In this document: positions 52,397-60,115 of the stretch, piece by piece
Numbering within the stretch: the first letter of the stretch is position 1
Layout of the letters: every line of letters begins with the position of its first letter
Source of the DNA: Streptomyces pseudovenezuelae
Lineage (GTDB): Bacteria; Actinomycetota; Actinomycetes; Streptomycetales; Streptomycetaceae
NCBI RefSeq assembly: GCF_001513955.1
Contig: NZ_KQ948147.1
Coordinates: 752,897 to 816,896 of the forward strand
Direction of reading: 5' to 3'
DNA length: 64,000 bases
Notes under the pieces: generated by a model
Databases searched by the model: none
The model's input: the letters and a program-made list of their open reading frames with translations, nothing else
Told to the model about the DNA's origin: nothing
Translations under genes and position numbers: made by a program

Positions 52397-53439
52397 ATCT
52401 CCGCCAGCGCGTCCAGATGCGCGCGGCGCACCTCCGTCGTCTGTCCCTGCACGAGCAGGAACATCCCCTCACGGAACAGCCGTTGGGCCGTACCGCCGAG
52501 ATCCATGGCCCGGCCGCCGCCGGCCACCACGGCCGCGGTCGTGGCGGCCCGCATCAGGTCGTACGACCGCGTCTTGAGCGCCAGTCTCTCGGCGACGCGC
52601 TCGTACGGGACGGGGTGTTCGGCGAGGGCGTACACCTGCCCGCGCACCTCGTCGAGAGGGCCGCGAAGAGCCCCCGCGACCTCGGACTCCCCGGCGTCCT
52701 CAAGGACTTGGAGCGCCGCGTACGCCACCCCGAAGACGGCGGGGGAGGCGTTGGTGTTGCGGGGCCGGTCCAGCAGCGCGAACTTCTCCTGCGGGGTGCG
52801 CAGCACCAGCGCGTCCTCGGGCAGCCACAGGCCGTCCAGGGCCAGGGAGACCGTCCGGGCCGCGGTGAGCGCGGCGAGCCGCATCGGCTCCGACGCACGC
52901 AGTCCCGGCTGCTCGCGGGCCTCCGTGAACGCGAAGACCACCTCGTCCGTCTCGCTCACCCCGGCCAGCAGCATCACGTCGTTCAGGCCCCAGCCCGTGT
53001 ACCAGGGCACCCTGCCGTCGAACCGCCAGCCGCCCCGCTCGGCCGTGACCCGCACTGGCACCCGGGGAAACGCGCGGACGTGCGCGAACGCGATGCCGGA
53101 CAGCAGCTCGCCCCTCGCGAGCGGCCCGAGCAGTCGTTCCCGCACCGACTGGTCGGCCTGCGCGAGCATCCGTACCGGTGAGTGGTGCTGCGTCTGCACG
53201 AACCAGGTGGAGCAGCACGCCCCGGCGAGGATCTCCTGGACCTCCCGCGCCACCGCGTCGGGGGCGCCCGCCCCGCCGTACTCCGGCGGCGCGCTCACCC
53301 CGAGCAGACCCGAGCGCCGGATCGCGTCGAGGTGAGCCGCGGGCACGCCCTCCTGGTCGACCCGCGCCGCATGCGGGGCGAGGAGGCCGTCGGCGAGGGC
53401 CCGGGCGGTGGCGAGGAGCGGATGCGGTGCGGTGGTCAT
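52393..53439 (-). CDS. Acyl-CoA dehydrogenase-like flavoprotein
   Basis: 348 residues from ATG 53439. GLLGVSAPPEYGGAGAPDAV, STWFVQTQHHSPVRMLAQAD and WRFDGRVPWYTGWGLNDVML follow the acyl-CoA dehydrogenase N-terminal pattern. The C-terminus, GGGRAMDLGGTAQRLFREGM then FLLVQGQTTEVRRAHLDAL, fits flavin oxygenases or FadE-like proteins. It faces the sulfur operon tail to tail and may be functionally linked, but it is on the opposite strand. No catalytic base can be assigned by eye. Confidence 0.78.
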   Translation of the reverse strand: MTTAPHPLLATARALADGLLAPHAARVDQEGVPAAHLDAIRRSGLLGVSAPPEYGGAGAPDAVAREVQEILAGACCSTWFVQTQHHSPVRMLAQADQSVRERLLGPLARGELLSGIAFAHVRAFPRVPVRVTAERGGWRFDGRVPWYTGWGLNDVMLLAGVSETDEVVFAFTEAREQPGLRASEPMRLAALTAARTVSLALDGLWLPEDALVLRTPQEKFALLDRPRNTNASPAVFGVAYAALQVLEDAGESEVAGALRGPLDEVRGQVYALAEHPVPYERVAERLALKTRSYDLMRAATTAAVVAGGGRAMDLGGTAQRLFREGMFLLVQGQTTEVRRAHLDALAEI

Positions 53440-53533
53440 GACGAAGATTCTCCCGACTCCGTCGCGCGCGGTGTCGATCCGGGGGTGTGCCGTTCGTGTA
53501 GGAGGTGAGACAGACTCACAGGAGGAGATGGAC

Positions 53534-53890
53534 ATGCAGTACTACCTGCTCAACGTCATGCAGCCCGGCTGGGACGAACTGCCCGCCCCCGAGGTGCTGG
53601 CCGAGATCGGCAAGCGGCTCGACGCCTTCCACCAGGAGCTGCGCGAGGCCGGGGCCTGGGTCTTCGCCGGGGGACTGCACAGCCCCGACGCCTCGACCGT
53701 GCTGCGGCCCCGGGACGGCGACGTGCTCATCACCGACGGCCCGTACGCCGAGGGCAAGGAACAGCTCGGCGGCATCTGCATCGTGAAGGCGCCCGACCTG
53801 GACGCGGCCCTGGAGTGGGGGCGCAAGGCGGCCCTGGCCACCACCCTGCCCATCGAGGTGCGGCCCTTCCAGCACGAGTCCGAGGACTGA
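53534..53890 (+). CDS. DGPF/YCII-domain protein
   Basis: 118 residues. It opens QYYLLNVMQPGWDELPAPEV and carries ITDGPYAEGKEQLGGICIVK, the DGPF motif region in DGPY form. The start is ATG 53534, 8 nt after GGAGG (ATG 53528 is too close to it). It overlaps the sigma-factor gene by 1 bp (TGATG). DGPF proteins are genetic partners of ECF42 sigma factors; their function is unresolved. Confidence 0.88.
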   Translation: MQYYLLNVMQPGWDELPAPEVLAEIGKRLDAFHQELREAGAWVFAGGLHSPDASTVLRPRDGDVLITDGPYAEGKEQLGGICIVKAPDLDAALEWGRKAALATTLPIEVRPFQHESED

Positions 53891-55059
53891 TGACCCTGGA
53901 CATCGAGGGCGTCTTCCGCGAGGAGTACGGCCGTGCGGTCGCCGTCCTCGTGCGCTTCCTCGGCGACATCGACCTCGCCGAGGAAGCGGTCCAGGACGCC
54001 TTCACCACGGCCGTGCGGCGCTGGCCCGAGACCGGTCCGCCGCCCAGCCCGGCCGGCTGGATCATCACCACCGCCCGCAACCGCGCGATCGACCGGCTGC
54101 GCCGCGAGTCCACCAGAGGAGCCCGGCACGCCGAGGCCGCCCTGCTGCACGCCCCCGACGCACCGCCCGAGGAGGGCCCCGTGCGCGACGAACGGCTCCG
54201 CCTCGTCTTCACCTGCTGCCACCCCGCGCTCGCCCCCCAGGCCCGGGTCGCCCTCACCCTCCGGCTGCTCGGCGGCCTCAGCACCGCGCAGATCGCCCGC
54301 GCCTTCCTGGTCCCCGAGCCGACGATGGCCCAGCGCCTCGTCCGCGCCAAGGCCAAGATCCGCGACGCCCGCATCCCCTACCGCGTCCCCCGCGACGCCG
54401 ACCTCCCCGACCGTCTCAAGGCGGTGCTCGCCGTCGTCTACCTCATCTTCAACGAGGGCTACGGCGGCACCCCCGATCTGTGCGCCGAAGCCGTACGCCT
54501 GGGCCGGCTGCTGACCGAACTGATGCCGGACGAGCCCGAGGCCACCGGGCTCCTCGCCCTGATGCTGCTCATCGAGTCCCGCCGGGCAGCCCGCACCGAC
54601 GACCGCGGCACACTCGTCCCGCTGCCCGAACAGGACCCGTCCCGGTGGGACCACGCGCTCATCGCCGAGGGGCAGTCACTCGTACGGCGGTGTCTGCGCC
54701 GCAACCAGCCGGGGCCCTACCAGATCCAGGCAGCCATCCAGGCCGTCCACAGTGACGCCCCCACCGACTGGGGGCAGATCCGCCGGCTGTACGACCAGCT
54801 CATGGCCGTGGCGCCGAGCCCCGTCGTGGCCCTGAACCGCGCGGTGGCCGTCGCCGAGACCGAGGGATCCGCGCCGGCCCTCGCCCTGGTGGACGCGCTG
54901 GACCTCGACGGCTACCACGTCCTGCACGCGGTCCGCGCCGACCTGCTGCGCCGCCTCGGACGCGACACGGAAGCCGCGGACGCCTACGCGAAGGCCGCGG
55001 AACTCACCGAGAATCCGGCCGAGCGCAGCTATCTCGACCACCGTCGCCGGTCGCTGTGA
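53890..55059 (+). CDS. ECF42-type RNA polymerase sigma factor
   Basis: 389 residues. Sigma region 2 (about 8-85, FREEYGRAVAVLVRFLGDID, AEEAVQDAFTTAVRRWPETG, AGWIITTARNRAIDRLRRES) and region 4 (115-175, LTLRLLGGLSTAQIARAFLV) are followed by a roughly 200-residue helical C-terminal extension (LIFNEGYGG...NRAVAVAETEG...AADAYAKAAEL). That extension defines ECF42 and is required for activity. No anti-sigma gene is present, as expected. Translationally coupled to the DGPF gene. Confidence 0.9.
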   Translation: MTLDIEGVFREEYGRAVAVLVRFLGDIDLAEEAVQDAFTTAVRRWPETGPPPSPAGWIITTARNRAIDRLRRESTRGARHAEAALLHAPDAPPEEGPVRDERLRLVFTCCHPALAPQARVALTLRLLGGLSTAQIARAFLVPEPTMAQRLVRAKAKIRDARIPYRVPRDADLPDRLKAVLAVVYLIFNEGYGGTPDLCAEAVRLGRLLTELMPDEPEATGLLALMLLIESRRAARTDDRGTLVPLPEQDPSRWDHALIAEGQSLVRRCLRRNQPGPYQIQAAIQAVHSDAPTDWGQIRRLYDQLMAVAPSPVVALNRAVAVAETEGSAPALALVDALDLDGYHVLHAVRADLLRRLGRDTEAADAYAKAAELTENPAERSYLDHRRRSL

Positions 55060-55179
55060 CCCGGTCGCGGAAAGTACCGGCCGCAGCCCGGAATGCGCCC
55101 GGCCGTGAAAAGGTTGCAATATACATCTGACCGTTCGAGACCCAGGCCGCAAGGCCCGCGCACCCCCAGCGAGGCACCC

Positions 55180-56502
55180 GTGAACCACCCCGCCCCCGAG
55201 CAGCCCGCCGACGTCGTCGCCCGACTGCGCGCCACCTTCCGCAGCGGCCGCACCAAGCCCGTCGAATGGCGTACCACCCAGCTGCGCCGCCTGCGCGACC
55301 TGCTCACGGAGAACGGCACGCAGCTGGCCGCCGCCCTCCACGCCGACCTGGGCAAGAGCTCCACCGAGGCCTTCCGCACCGAGATCGACTTCACCGTCCG
55401 CGAGATCGACCACACCCTGGACCACCTCGCTGACTGGCTGCGTCCCGAGTCCGCCCCGGTCCCGGCCCACCTCGGCGCCGACGCGAGCGCCTGGACGCAG
55501 TACGACCCGCTCGGTGTCGTCCTCGTCATCGCCCCCTGGAACTACCCGGCCCAGCTGCTGCTCGCGCCGGTGGTCGGCGCCCTCGCCGCGGGCAACGCGG
55601 TGGTCGCCAAGCCCAGCGAGCTGGCCCCGGCCACCTCCGCCGCCGTGGCCCGGCTGCTCCCCGCCTACCTGGACACCGACGCGGTCGCGGTCGTCGAGGG
55701 CGGCATCCCCGAGACCACCGCCCTGCTCGCCGAGCGCTTCGACCACATCTTCTACACCGGCAACGGCACGGTCGGCCGCGTCGTCCTGCGCGCCGCCGCC
55801 GAGCACCTGACCCCGGTCACCCTCGAACTGGGCGGCAAGTCCCCGGCGTTCGTCGACCGCGACGCCGACCTCACCGTCGTCGCCGACCGCCTGGCCCGCG
55901 GCAAGTTCCTCAACGCCGGGCAGACCTGCGTCGCCCCCGACTACGTCCTGACCGACCCGGAGACGGCGGCCGCCCTGGAGCCGCTCCTGAAGAACGCCGT
56001 GGAGACGCTGTACGGCAGCGACCCCGCCGACTCCGGTGAGTACGGCCGCATCATCAACGAACGGCACTTCGACCGGCTCACCGGCCTGCTCGACTCCGGC
56101 CGCACGGTCGTGGGCGGCACGAGCGACCGTACGACCAAGTACATCGCGCCCACCGTCCTCGCCGACGTCGACCCCGAGGCGCCGGTCATGCGGGAGGAGA
56201 TCTTCGGCCCCGTCCTGCCCATCGTCACCGTGCCCGGCCTGGACGCCGCCATCGACTTCATCAACGACCGGGACAAGCCCCTCGCCCTGTACGTCTTCAC
56301 CGACTCCGACACGACACGGCGCCGCATCGCCGAGGAGACCTCCTCCGGCGGCCTCGGCTACGGCCTGCCCCTCGCCCACCTCACCGTCTCCGACCTGCCG
56401 TTCGGCGGGGTCGGGGAGAGCGGCATGGGCAACTACCACGGCCGCTACTCCATCGAGACCTTCAGCCACCGCAAGGCGATCCTGGAGAAGCCGCTCGGCT
56501 AG
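55180..56502 (+). CDS. Aldehyde dehydrogenase (class 3-like)
   Basis: 440 residues. PWNYPAQLLLAPVVGALAAG, KPSELAPATSA, FYTGNGTVGRVV, ELGGKSPAFV (catalytic Glu) and GQTCVAPDYVL (catalytic Cys) are intact. The short length and C-terminal GGVGESGMGNYHGRYSIETF fit class 3 enzymes that oxidise medium or aromatic aldehydes with NAD(P). GTG 55180; the RBS is weak (AGCGAGG). An AT-rich patch AATATACAT at 55119 probably belongs to its promoter. Confidence 0.9.
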   Translation: MNHPAPEQPADVVARLRATFRSGRTKPVEWRTTQLRRLRDLLTENGTQLAAALHADLGKSSTEAFRTEIDFTVREIDHTLDHLADWLRPESAPVPAHLGADASAWTQYDPLGVVLVIAPWNYPAQLLLAPVVGALAAGNAVVAKPSELAPATSAAVARLLPAYLDTDAVAVVEGGIPETTALLAERFDHIFYTGNGTVGRVVLRAAAEHLTPVTLELGGKSPAFVDRDADLTVVADRLARGKFLNAGQTCVAPDYVLTDPETAAALEPLLKNAVETLYGSDPADSGEYGRIINERHFDRLTGLLDSGRTVVGGTSDRTTKYIAPTVLADVDPEAPVMREEIFGPVLPIVTVPGLDAAIDFINDRDKPLALYVFTDSDTTRRRIAEETSSGGLGYGLPLAHLTVSDLPFGGVGESGMGNYHGRYSIETFSHRKAILEKPLG

Positions 56503-56678
56503 TCACCGTCACCGGACGCGATGGGCGGCTGGGCCCGGGAGACCCCCGGGACCCGCTGGGCCATCTGCGCGCGTTCCGCGTCGACGGACCGACACGGCCA
56601 CCGGCTGCTTCTAGGCTCGGTGGCGAGGACCCGAGAACCGACGACGCACCGTCCGCACGGAGGGAGGGGGAAGCGCCG

Positions 56679-57419
56679 ATGCACGACTGGGCGATGCCGA
56701 CGACCCGGGCAGCCTCGGTCGAGGCCCGCTCGGGGGACGGCTTCCTCGCCACCCCCTTCTCCGAGCGCTGCGCGGCCCTCGTCGACGCCGGACACCACGT
56801 GTTCCTCGGGATCAGCCCCGGCAACGGCTACTTCTCCGAGAACCGGCTCGTCGCGCTGCTGCGCTGGGCCGCCGCCCGCTTCGCCCGGGTCGAGATCGCC
56901 CACCCCGACGCCGACACCGTCGCCTGCACCTACCTCGGCCGCGGCTACGAACCCCGGCACGCCCGGGTCCGCGCGCGCCGCGACGTGCGCCAGACGGCCA
57001 ACCGGATCTCCCGCGCCGTGACCGCCACGCGGATCGACCCGCCCCGGCTGCGGGTCGCGCAGTTCTCCGACTTCTACGACACCCTGGCCTACCGTGCCGC
57101 CCTCGAACGCGTCACCCGCGCGCACCGGGAGCAGCCCGCGTTCCACGCCACCCACGCCCGCATGGTCACCGGCGTCCTGCGCACCACGATGCCCGCCGAC
57201 TGGGCCCCGACCGCCGACCAACTGGCCGCGGGCGGAGAGTACTTGGACCGCGAACTCCCCTTCCTCCTCGACACCCCGGCGGTCCTCGGCGTACCGGCGT
57301 CGGTCTTCGCCTACCGCGCCACCCCGGCCCTCGCCGATTTCCTCTACGGCCCGAACGCCAGGCTTCCGGCCGTCGGCACACAGGGATTCGTCACCGTGGA
57401 AGCCCTCCCGGCGACGTGA
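56679..57419 (+). CDS. tRNA-dependent cyclodipeptide synthase
   Basis: 246 residues. The CDPS fold hallmark is HVFLGISPGNGYFSENRLVA, where Ser46 matches the nucleophile Ser37 of AlbC and Asn49 matches Asn40. EYLDRELPFLLDTPAVLGVP gives Tyr188 and Glu192 (AlbC Tyr178, Glu182). VFAYRATPALADFLYG gives Tyr212, followed by Arg213 where NYH-type enzymes have His and XYP-type enzymes have Pro. The enzyme should join two aminoacyl-tRNA-borne residues into a diketopiperazine. GAGGGGGAA lies 6 nt upstream of ATG 56679. Confidence 0.87.
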   Translation: MHDWAMPTTRAASVEARSGDGFLATPFSERCAALVDAGHHVFLGISPGNGYFSENRLVALLRWAAARFARVEIAHPDADTVACTYLGRGYEPRHARVRARRDVRQTANRISRAVTATRIDPPRLRVAQFSDFYDTLAYRAALERVTRAHREQPAFHATHARMVTGVLRTTMPADWAPTADQLAAGGEYLDRELPFLLDTPAVLGVPASVFAYRATPALADFLYGPNARLPAVGTQGFVTVEALPAT

Positions 57420-57506
57420 CCGCCCACCCGCCCGGGCTCCTCCGGACCCAGTCCGGCAAGCTCGGTGCCCGAAAGAACATCCGCACCCCCGCAGGGAGTT
57501 GACGTC

Positions 57507-58391
57507 ATGACCGACAAGCTCACCGTGAGCGTCCTGGGCACCGGCATCATGGGTGCCGCGATGGCCCGCAACCTCGCCCGCGCCGGACACACCGTCCGCG
57601 CCTGGAACCGCAGCGCGGGCAAGGCACGGCCGCTGGCCGCGGACGGCGTCGAGATCGCCGACAGCCCCGCCGAGGCCGTGCGCGGCGCCCATGTCGTCCT
57701 GACCATGCTGTACGACGGCCCCGCGGCCCTGGACGTCATGCGCCAGGCCGCCGGGGGACTGCGCCCGGGCATCTCCTGGGTGCAGTCGACCACTGCGGGC
57801 GTCGAGGCGATCGCCGACCTGGCCGCCTTCGCCCGCGAGCAGGGGCTGGTCTTCTTCGACGCGCCCGTCCTGGGCACCCGGCAGCCCGCCGAGGCCGGTC
57901 AGCTGCTGGTCCTCGCGGCCGGACCGGTCGAGGGGCGCGACACGGTGACCCCGGTCCTCGACGCGGTCGGTGCCCGCACGGTGTGGACCGGTGAGGACGG
58001 CGCCGAGGGCAGCGCGACCAGGCTGAAGCTGGTCGCCAACAGCTGGGTGCTCGCGGTGACCAACGCGGCCGGCGAGACCCTCGCCCTCGCGAAAGCCCTC
58101 GGCGTGGACCCGTCGGGCTTCTTCGACGCCATCGACGGTGGCCCCCTCGACATGGGCTATCTGCGGGCCAAGTCGGGACTGATCCTCGACGGCACACTGT
58201 CACCGGCCCAGTTCGCGGTCTCCACCGCCGCCAAGGACGCCCGGCTGATCGTGGAGGCCGGTGAGCGGGGCGGAGTCCGGCTCGACGTGGCCGCCGCGAG
58301 CGCCGAGCGGTTCGAGCGCGCCGCCGCCCAGGGCCACGGCGACGAGGACATGGCCGCCGCCTACTTCGCGAGCTTCGACGAGAAGTCCTGA
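57507..58391 (+). CDS. Beta-hydroxyacid dehydrogenase-like oxidoreductase
   Basis: 294 residues. The Rossmann motif is VLGTGIMGAAMARNLARAG with AWNRSAGK (NADP-type Arg). The catalytic Lys segment is TRLKLVANSW, plus STTAGVEAIADL in place of the usual substrate-binding STxS. It resembles 3-hydroxyisobutyrate dehydrogenase, succinic semialdehyde/glyoxylate reductase and some imine reductases. It lies 87 bp after the cyclodipeptide synthase and might modify its product; that is inference. GGGAG precedes ATG 57507. Confidence 0.85.
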   Translation: MTDKLTVSVLGTGIMGAAMARNLARAGHTVRAWNRSAGKARPLAADGVEIADSPAEAVRGAHVVLTMLYDGPAALDVMRQAAGGLRPGISWVQSTTAGVEAIADLAAFAREQGLVFFDAPVLGTRQPAEAGQLLVLAAGPVEGRDTVTPVLDAVGARTVWTGEDGAEGSATRLKLVANSWVLAVTNAAGETLALAKALGVDPSGFFDAIDGGPLDMGYLRAKSGLILDGTLSPAQFAVSTAAKDARLIVEAGERGGVRLDVAAASAERFERAAAQGHGDEDMAAAYFASFDEKS

Positions 58392-58397
58392 CCCCGG

Positions 58398-58462
58398 GAC
58401 CGGAACACACGGCGCGGGAACGGACACCCGGAGACCGGAACGTCCGACCGCGAGACCGGAAC
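58398..58462. repeat. Three copies of GACCGGAAC
   Basis: GACCGGAAC occurs at 58398, 58433 and 58454 in the 98-bp gap between the dehydrogenase and PPOX genes; the last two are in the longer form GAGACCGGAAC. Direct orientation and uneven spacing (35 and 21 bp) suggest slippage or a regulatory array. Confidence 0.5.
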
Positions 58463-58489
58463 ATCGCCCGACACCGAGGAGGAGCCCCC

Positions 58490-58912
58490 ATGTCCAAGCC
58501 CCCGCTGCCGCCCGAGGCCGTCGACCTGCTGAGCCGCCCCAACCCCTGCGTGATGGCGACCCTGCGCTCCGACGGAACGCCGGTGTCGACCCCCACCTGG
58601 TACCTCTGGGAGAACGGCCGTGTCCTGATCAACCTGGACGAGGGCCGGATCCGGCTGAAGCACCTGCGCCGCGACCCCCGGGTCACCCTCACCGTCCTGG
58701 ACGGCGACAGCTGGTACACGCACGTCACCCTCATCGGCCGGGTGATCGAGACGTACGCGGACGAGGACCTCGCCGACATCGACCGTCTCTCCACCCACTA
58801 CGGCGGCCGTCCCTACCCGAACCGGGTCCGGGGCCGCGTCAGCGCCTGGATCGAGGTCGAGCGCTGGCACGGCTGGGGCGAGATGAAGGACAACGACCAG
58901 GCCTCCGGCTGA
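58490..58912 (+). CDS. PPOX-class (F420/FMN) oxidoreductase
   Basis: 140 residues, split beta-barrel. NPCVMATLRSDGTPVSTPTW, INLDEGRIRLKHLRRDPRVT and RGRVSAWIEVERWHGWGE are typical of PPOX-class F420-dependent enzymes. It may reduce an imine or enone. GAGGAG lies 7 nt upstream of the ATG. It is the last gene before a terminator and could be part of a small cyclodipeptide cluster. Confidence 0.87.
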   Translation: MSKPPLPPEAVDLLSRPNPCVMATLRSDGTPVSTPTWYLWENGRVLINLDEGRIRLKHLRRDPRVTLTVLDGDSWYTHVTLIGRVIETYADEDLADIDRLSTHYGGRPYPNRVRGRVSAWIEVERWHGWGEMKDNDQASG

Positions 58913-58927
58913 CGGCGACCCGCAGGA

Positions 58928-58961
58928 AAGGGCGAGGGCGCCGACCGGGGCCCTCGCCCTT
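58928..58961. terminator. Bidirectional hairpin terminator
   Basis: AAGGGCGAGGGC pairs perfectly with GCCCTCGCCCTT (12 bp, 10-nt loop) in the 54-bp gap between convergent PPOX and IclR genes. Confidence 0.8.
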
Positions 58962-58966
58962 CCACG

Positions 58967-59761
58967 TCAGGCGTCGCTGCTCAGGGGATGGCTGAAGCCC
59001 TGGTCGGAGATGAGGCGGGCGCCCGCGGCGAGCTCCGTGGCGAAGCGCTCGACGGCCTCGTAGGGGAAGCGGTGGCTGGGGCCGCTCAGGGAGAGGGAGG
59101 CGACGACCTTGCCGGTGCGGCCCGTGACCGGGACCGCCACGGCGGTGAGCCCCTCGTCGAACTCACTGCTGCTGACGGCGTAGCCGCGCTCGGCCGCCTC
59201 CGCGACCCAGGCCCGCAGCCGTTCGACCTGTGCCTCGCCCTGCGGTGAGGCGGCCGCGACCCGGCGCAGGAACGCCTCGGAGGCACCCCGCAGCAGGATC
59301 TTCGAGGAGGCGCCGGCCCACAGCGGCTGCTCGTCGCCGACGTCGACGACATGGCGCAGCGGATGCGGACTCTCCTCGTGGGCGACGCAGATGCGGTGGA
59401 CGCCCCGGGCGACGAACAGGTTGACGGTCTCGCCGAGCCGGTCCGCGAGATCACGCATGACCTTCCGGGTCTCCTGCGGCACCTCCCACTGGCCGCGCGC
59501 GAGATAGGCCCAGCGCCACAGCGCGGGCCCGGCGGTGAAGCCGTACGGGTGCGAGCTCAGCAGGCCGGTCTCCTCCAGGGTCTGTACCAGCCGCAATGCG
59601 GTCGTCTTGGCGAGCCCGGTCGCGCCGGTGATCTCCCGCAGGGTGATCACCGGCCGGTCCTCGGTGAGCAGGGTGAGGATGTCGAAGGCCCGCCGCACAC
59701 TGCGCACCCCGCCCGCGTGCTGGTCGGCGTCGCCTGCCACCGGCGTCCGTCCCTCGCTCAC
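58967..59761 (-). CDS. IclR-family transcriptional regulator
   Basis: 264 residues. Winged HTH (GGVRSVRRAFDILTLLTEDR, TLREITGATGLAKTTALRLV, TLEETGLL) and IclR effector domain (95-255; NLFVARGVHRICVAHEESPH, GAFSKILLR-like GASSKILLRGA, FDEGLTAVAVPV). It is divergent from the dehydroshikimate dehydratase gene and very likely its regulator, acting at the palindromes near 59983 and 60005. Confidence 0.9.
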   Translation of the reverse strand: MSEGRTPVAGDADQHAGGVRSVRRAFDILTLLTEDRPVITLREITGATGLAKTTALRLVQTLEETGLLSSHPYGFTAGPALWRWAYLARGQWEVPQETRKVMRDLADRLGETVNLFVARGVHRICVAHEESPHPLRHVVDVGDEQPLWAGASSKILLRGASEAFLRRVAAASPQGEAQVERLRAWVAEAAERGYAVSSSEFDEGLTAVAVPVTGRTGKVVASLSLSGPSHRFPYEAVERFATELAAGARLISDQGFSHPLSSDA

Positions 59762-59894
59762 CCGCTGCCTCCCCGTGTCGTCCCCACGGCCCCTGGCCGC
59801 TGTCGCCTCCGACCGTAGTCCGCTCTGCGGACCGAGGAAACCGTGACACAGGAGAAGTCCGGGAGATCCGCACAGTGGAATCGCGGGATCGTGG

Positions 59895-59926
59895 TCCTGC
59901 CGTCCTGCCGTCCTGCCGTCCTGCCG
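59895..59926. repeat. TCCTGCCG repeated four times
   Basis: Four perfect 8-bp copies at 59895, 59903, 59911 and 59919, upstream of the quiC promoter. They are followed by a CCTTGTTCAG duplication (59931 and 59942) that repeats the -35 region. Confidence 0.85.
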
Positions 59927-59943
59927 CCGCCCTTGTTCAGACC

Positions 59944-59972
59944 TTGTTCAGGGAACCGAGGCCGCCTAGGCT
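59944..59972 (+). promoter_or_regulatory. Promoter of dehydroshikimate dehydratase gene
   Basis: -35 TTGTTC (59944-59949), 17-bp spacer, -10 TAGGCT (59967-59972); expected start near 59979. TGG-N10-CCA with a GATCGATC core (59983-59998) and the 23-bp palindrome lie just downstream, positioned to block transcription. Confidence 0.7.
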
Positions 59973-60004
59973 GACCGCACAGTGGATCGATCGGACCATC
60001 TAGC

Positions 60005-60027
60005 GGTCACTGGGAGTCCCAGTGACC
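60005..60027. promoter_or_regulatory. 23-bp perfect palindrome (operator)
   Basis: GGTCACTGGGA and TCCCAGTGACC are perfect 11-bp arms around a single central G. It lies about 25 bp after the predicted transcription start and 17 bp before the first ATG, where a bound dimer would block elongation; it could also form an mRNA 5' hairpin. Confidence 0.8.
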
Positions 60028-60115
60028 GACCGCGGGAGCGAGCATGCGTGACACCTCGGAAGACCCCACCCGCGAGTCCTCGCGAGAGACCACCCGCGCG
60101 TCCTCCGGAGCGAGC

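Noticed and set aside
59895..59926. Short tandem repeats as a CRISPR array
   Set aside because: Units are 8 bp with no spacers and no cas genes are nearby.
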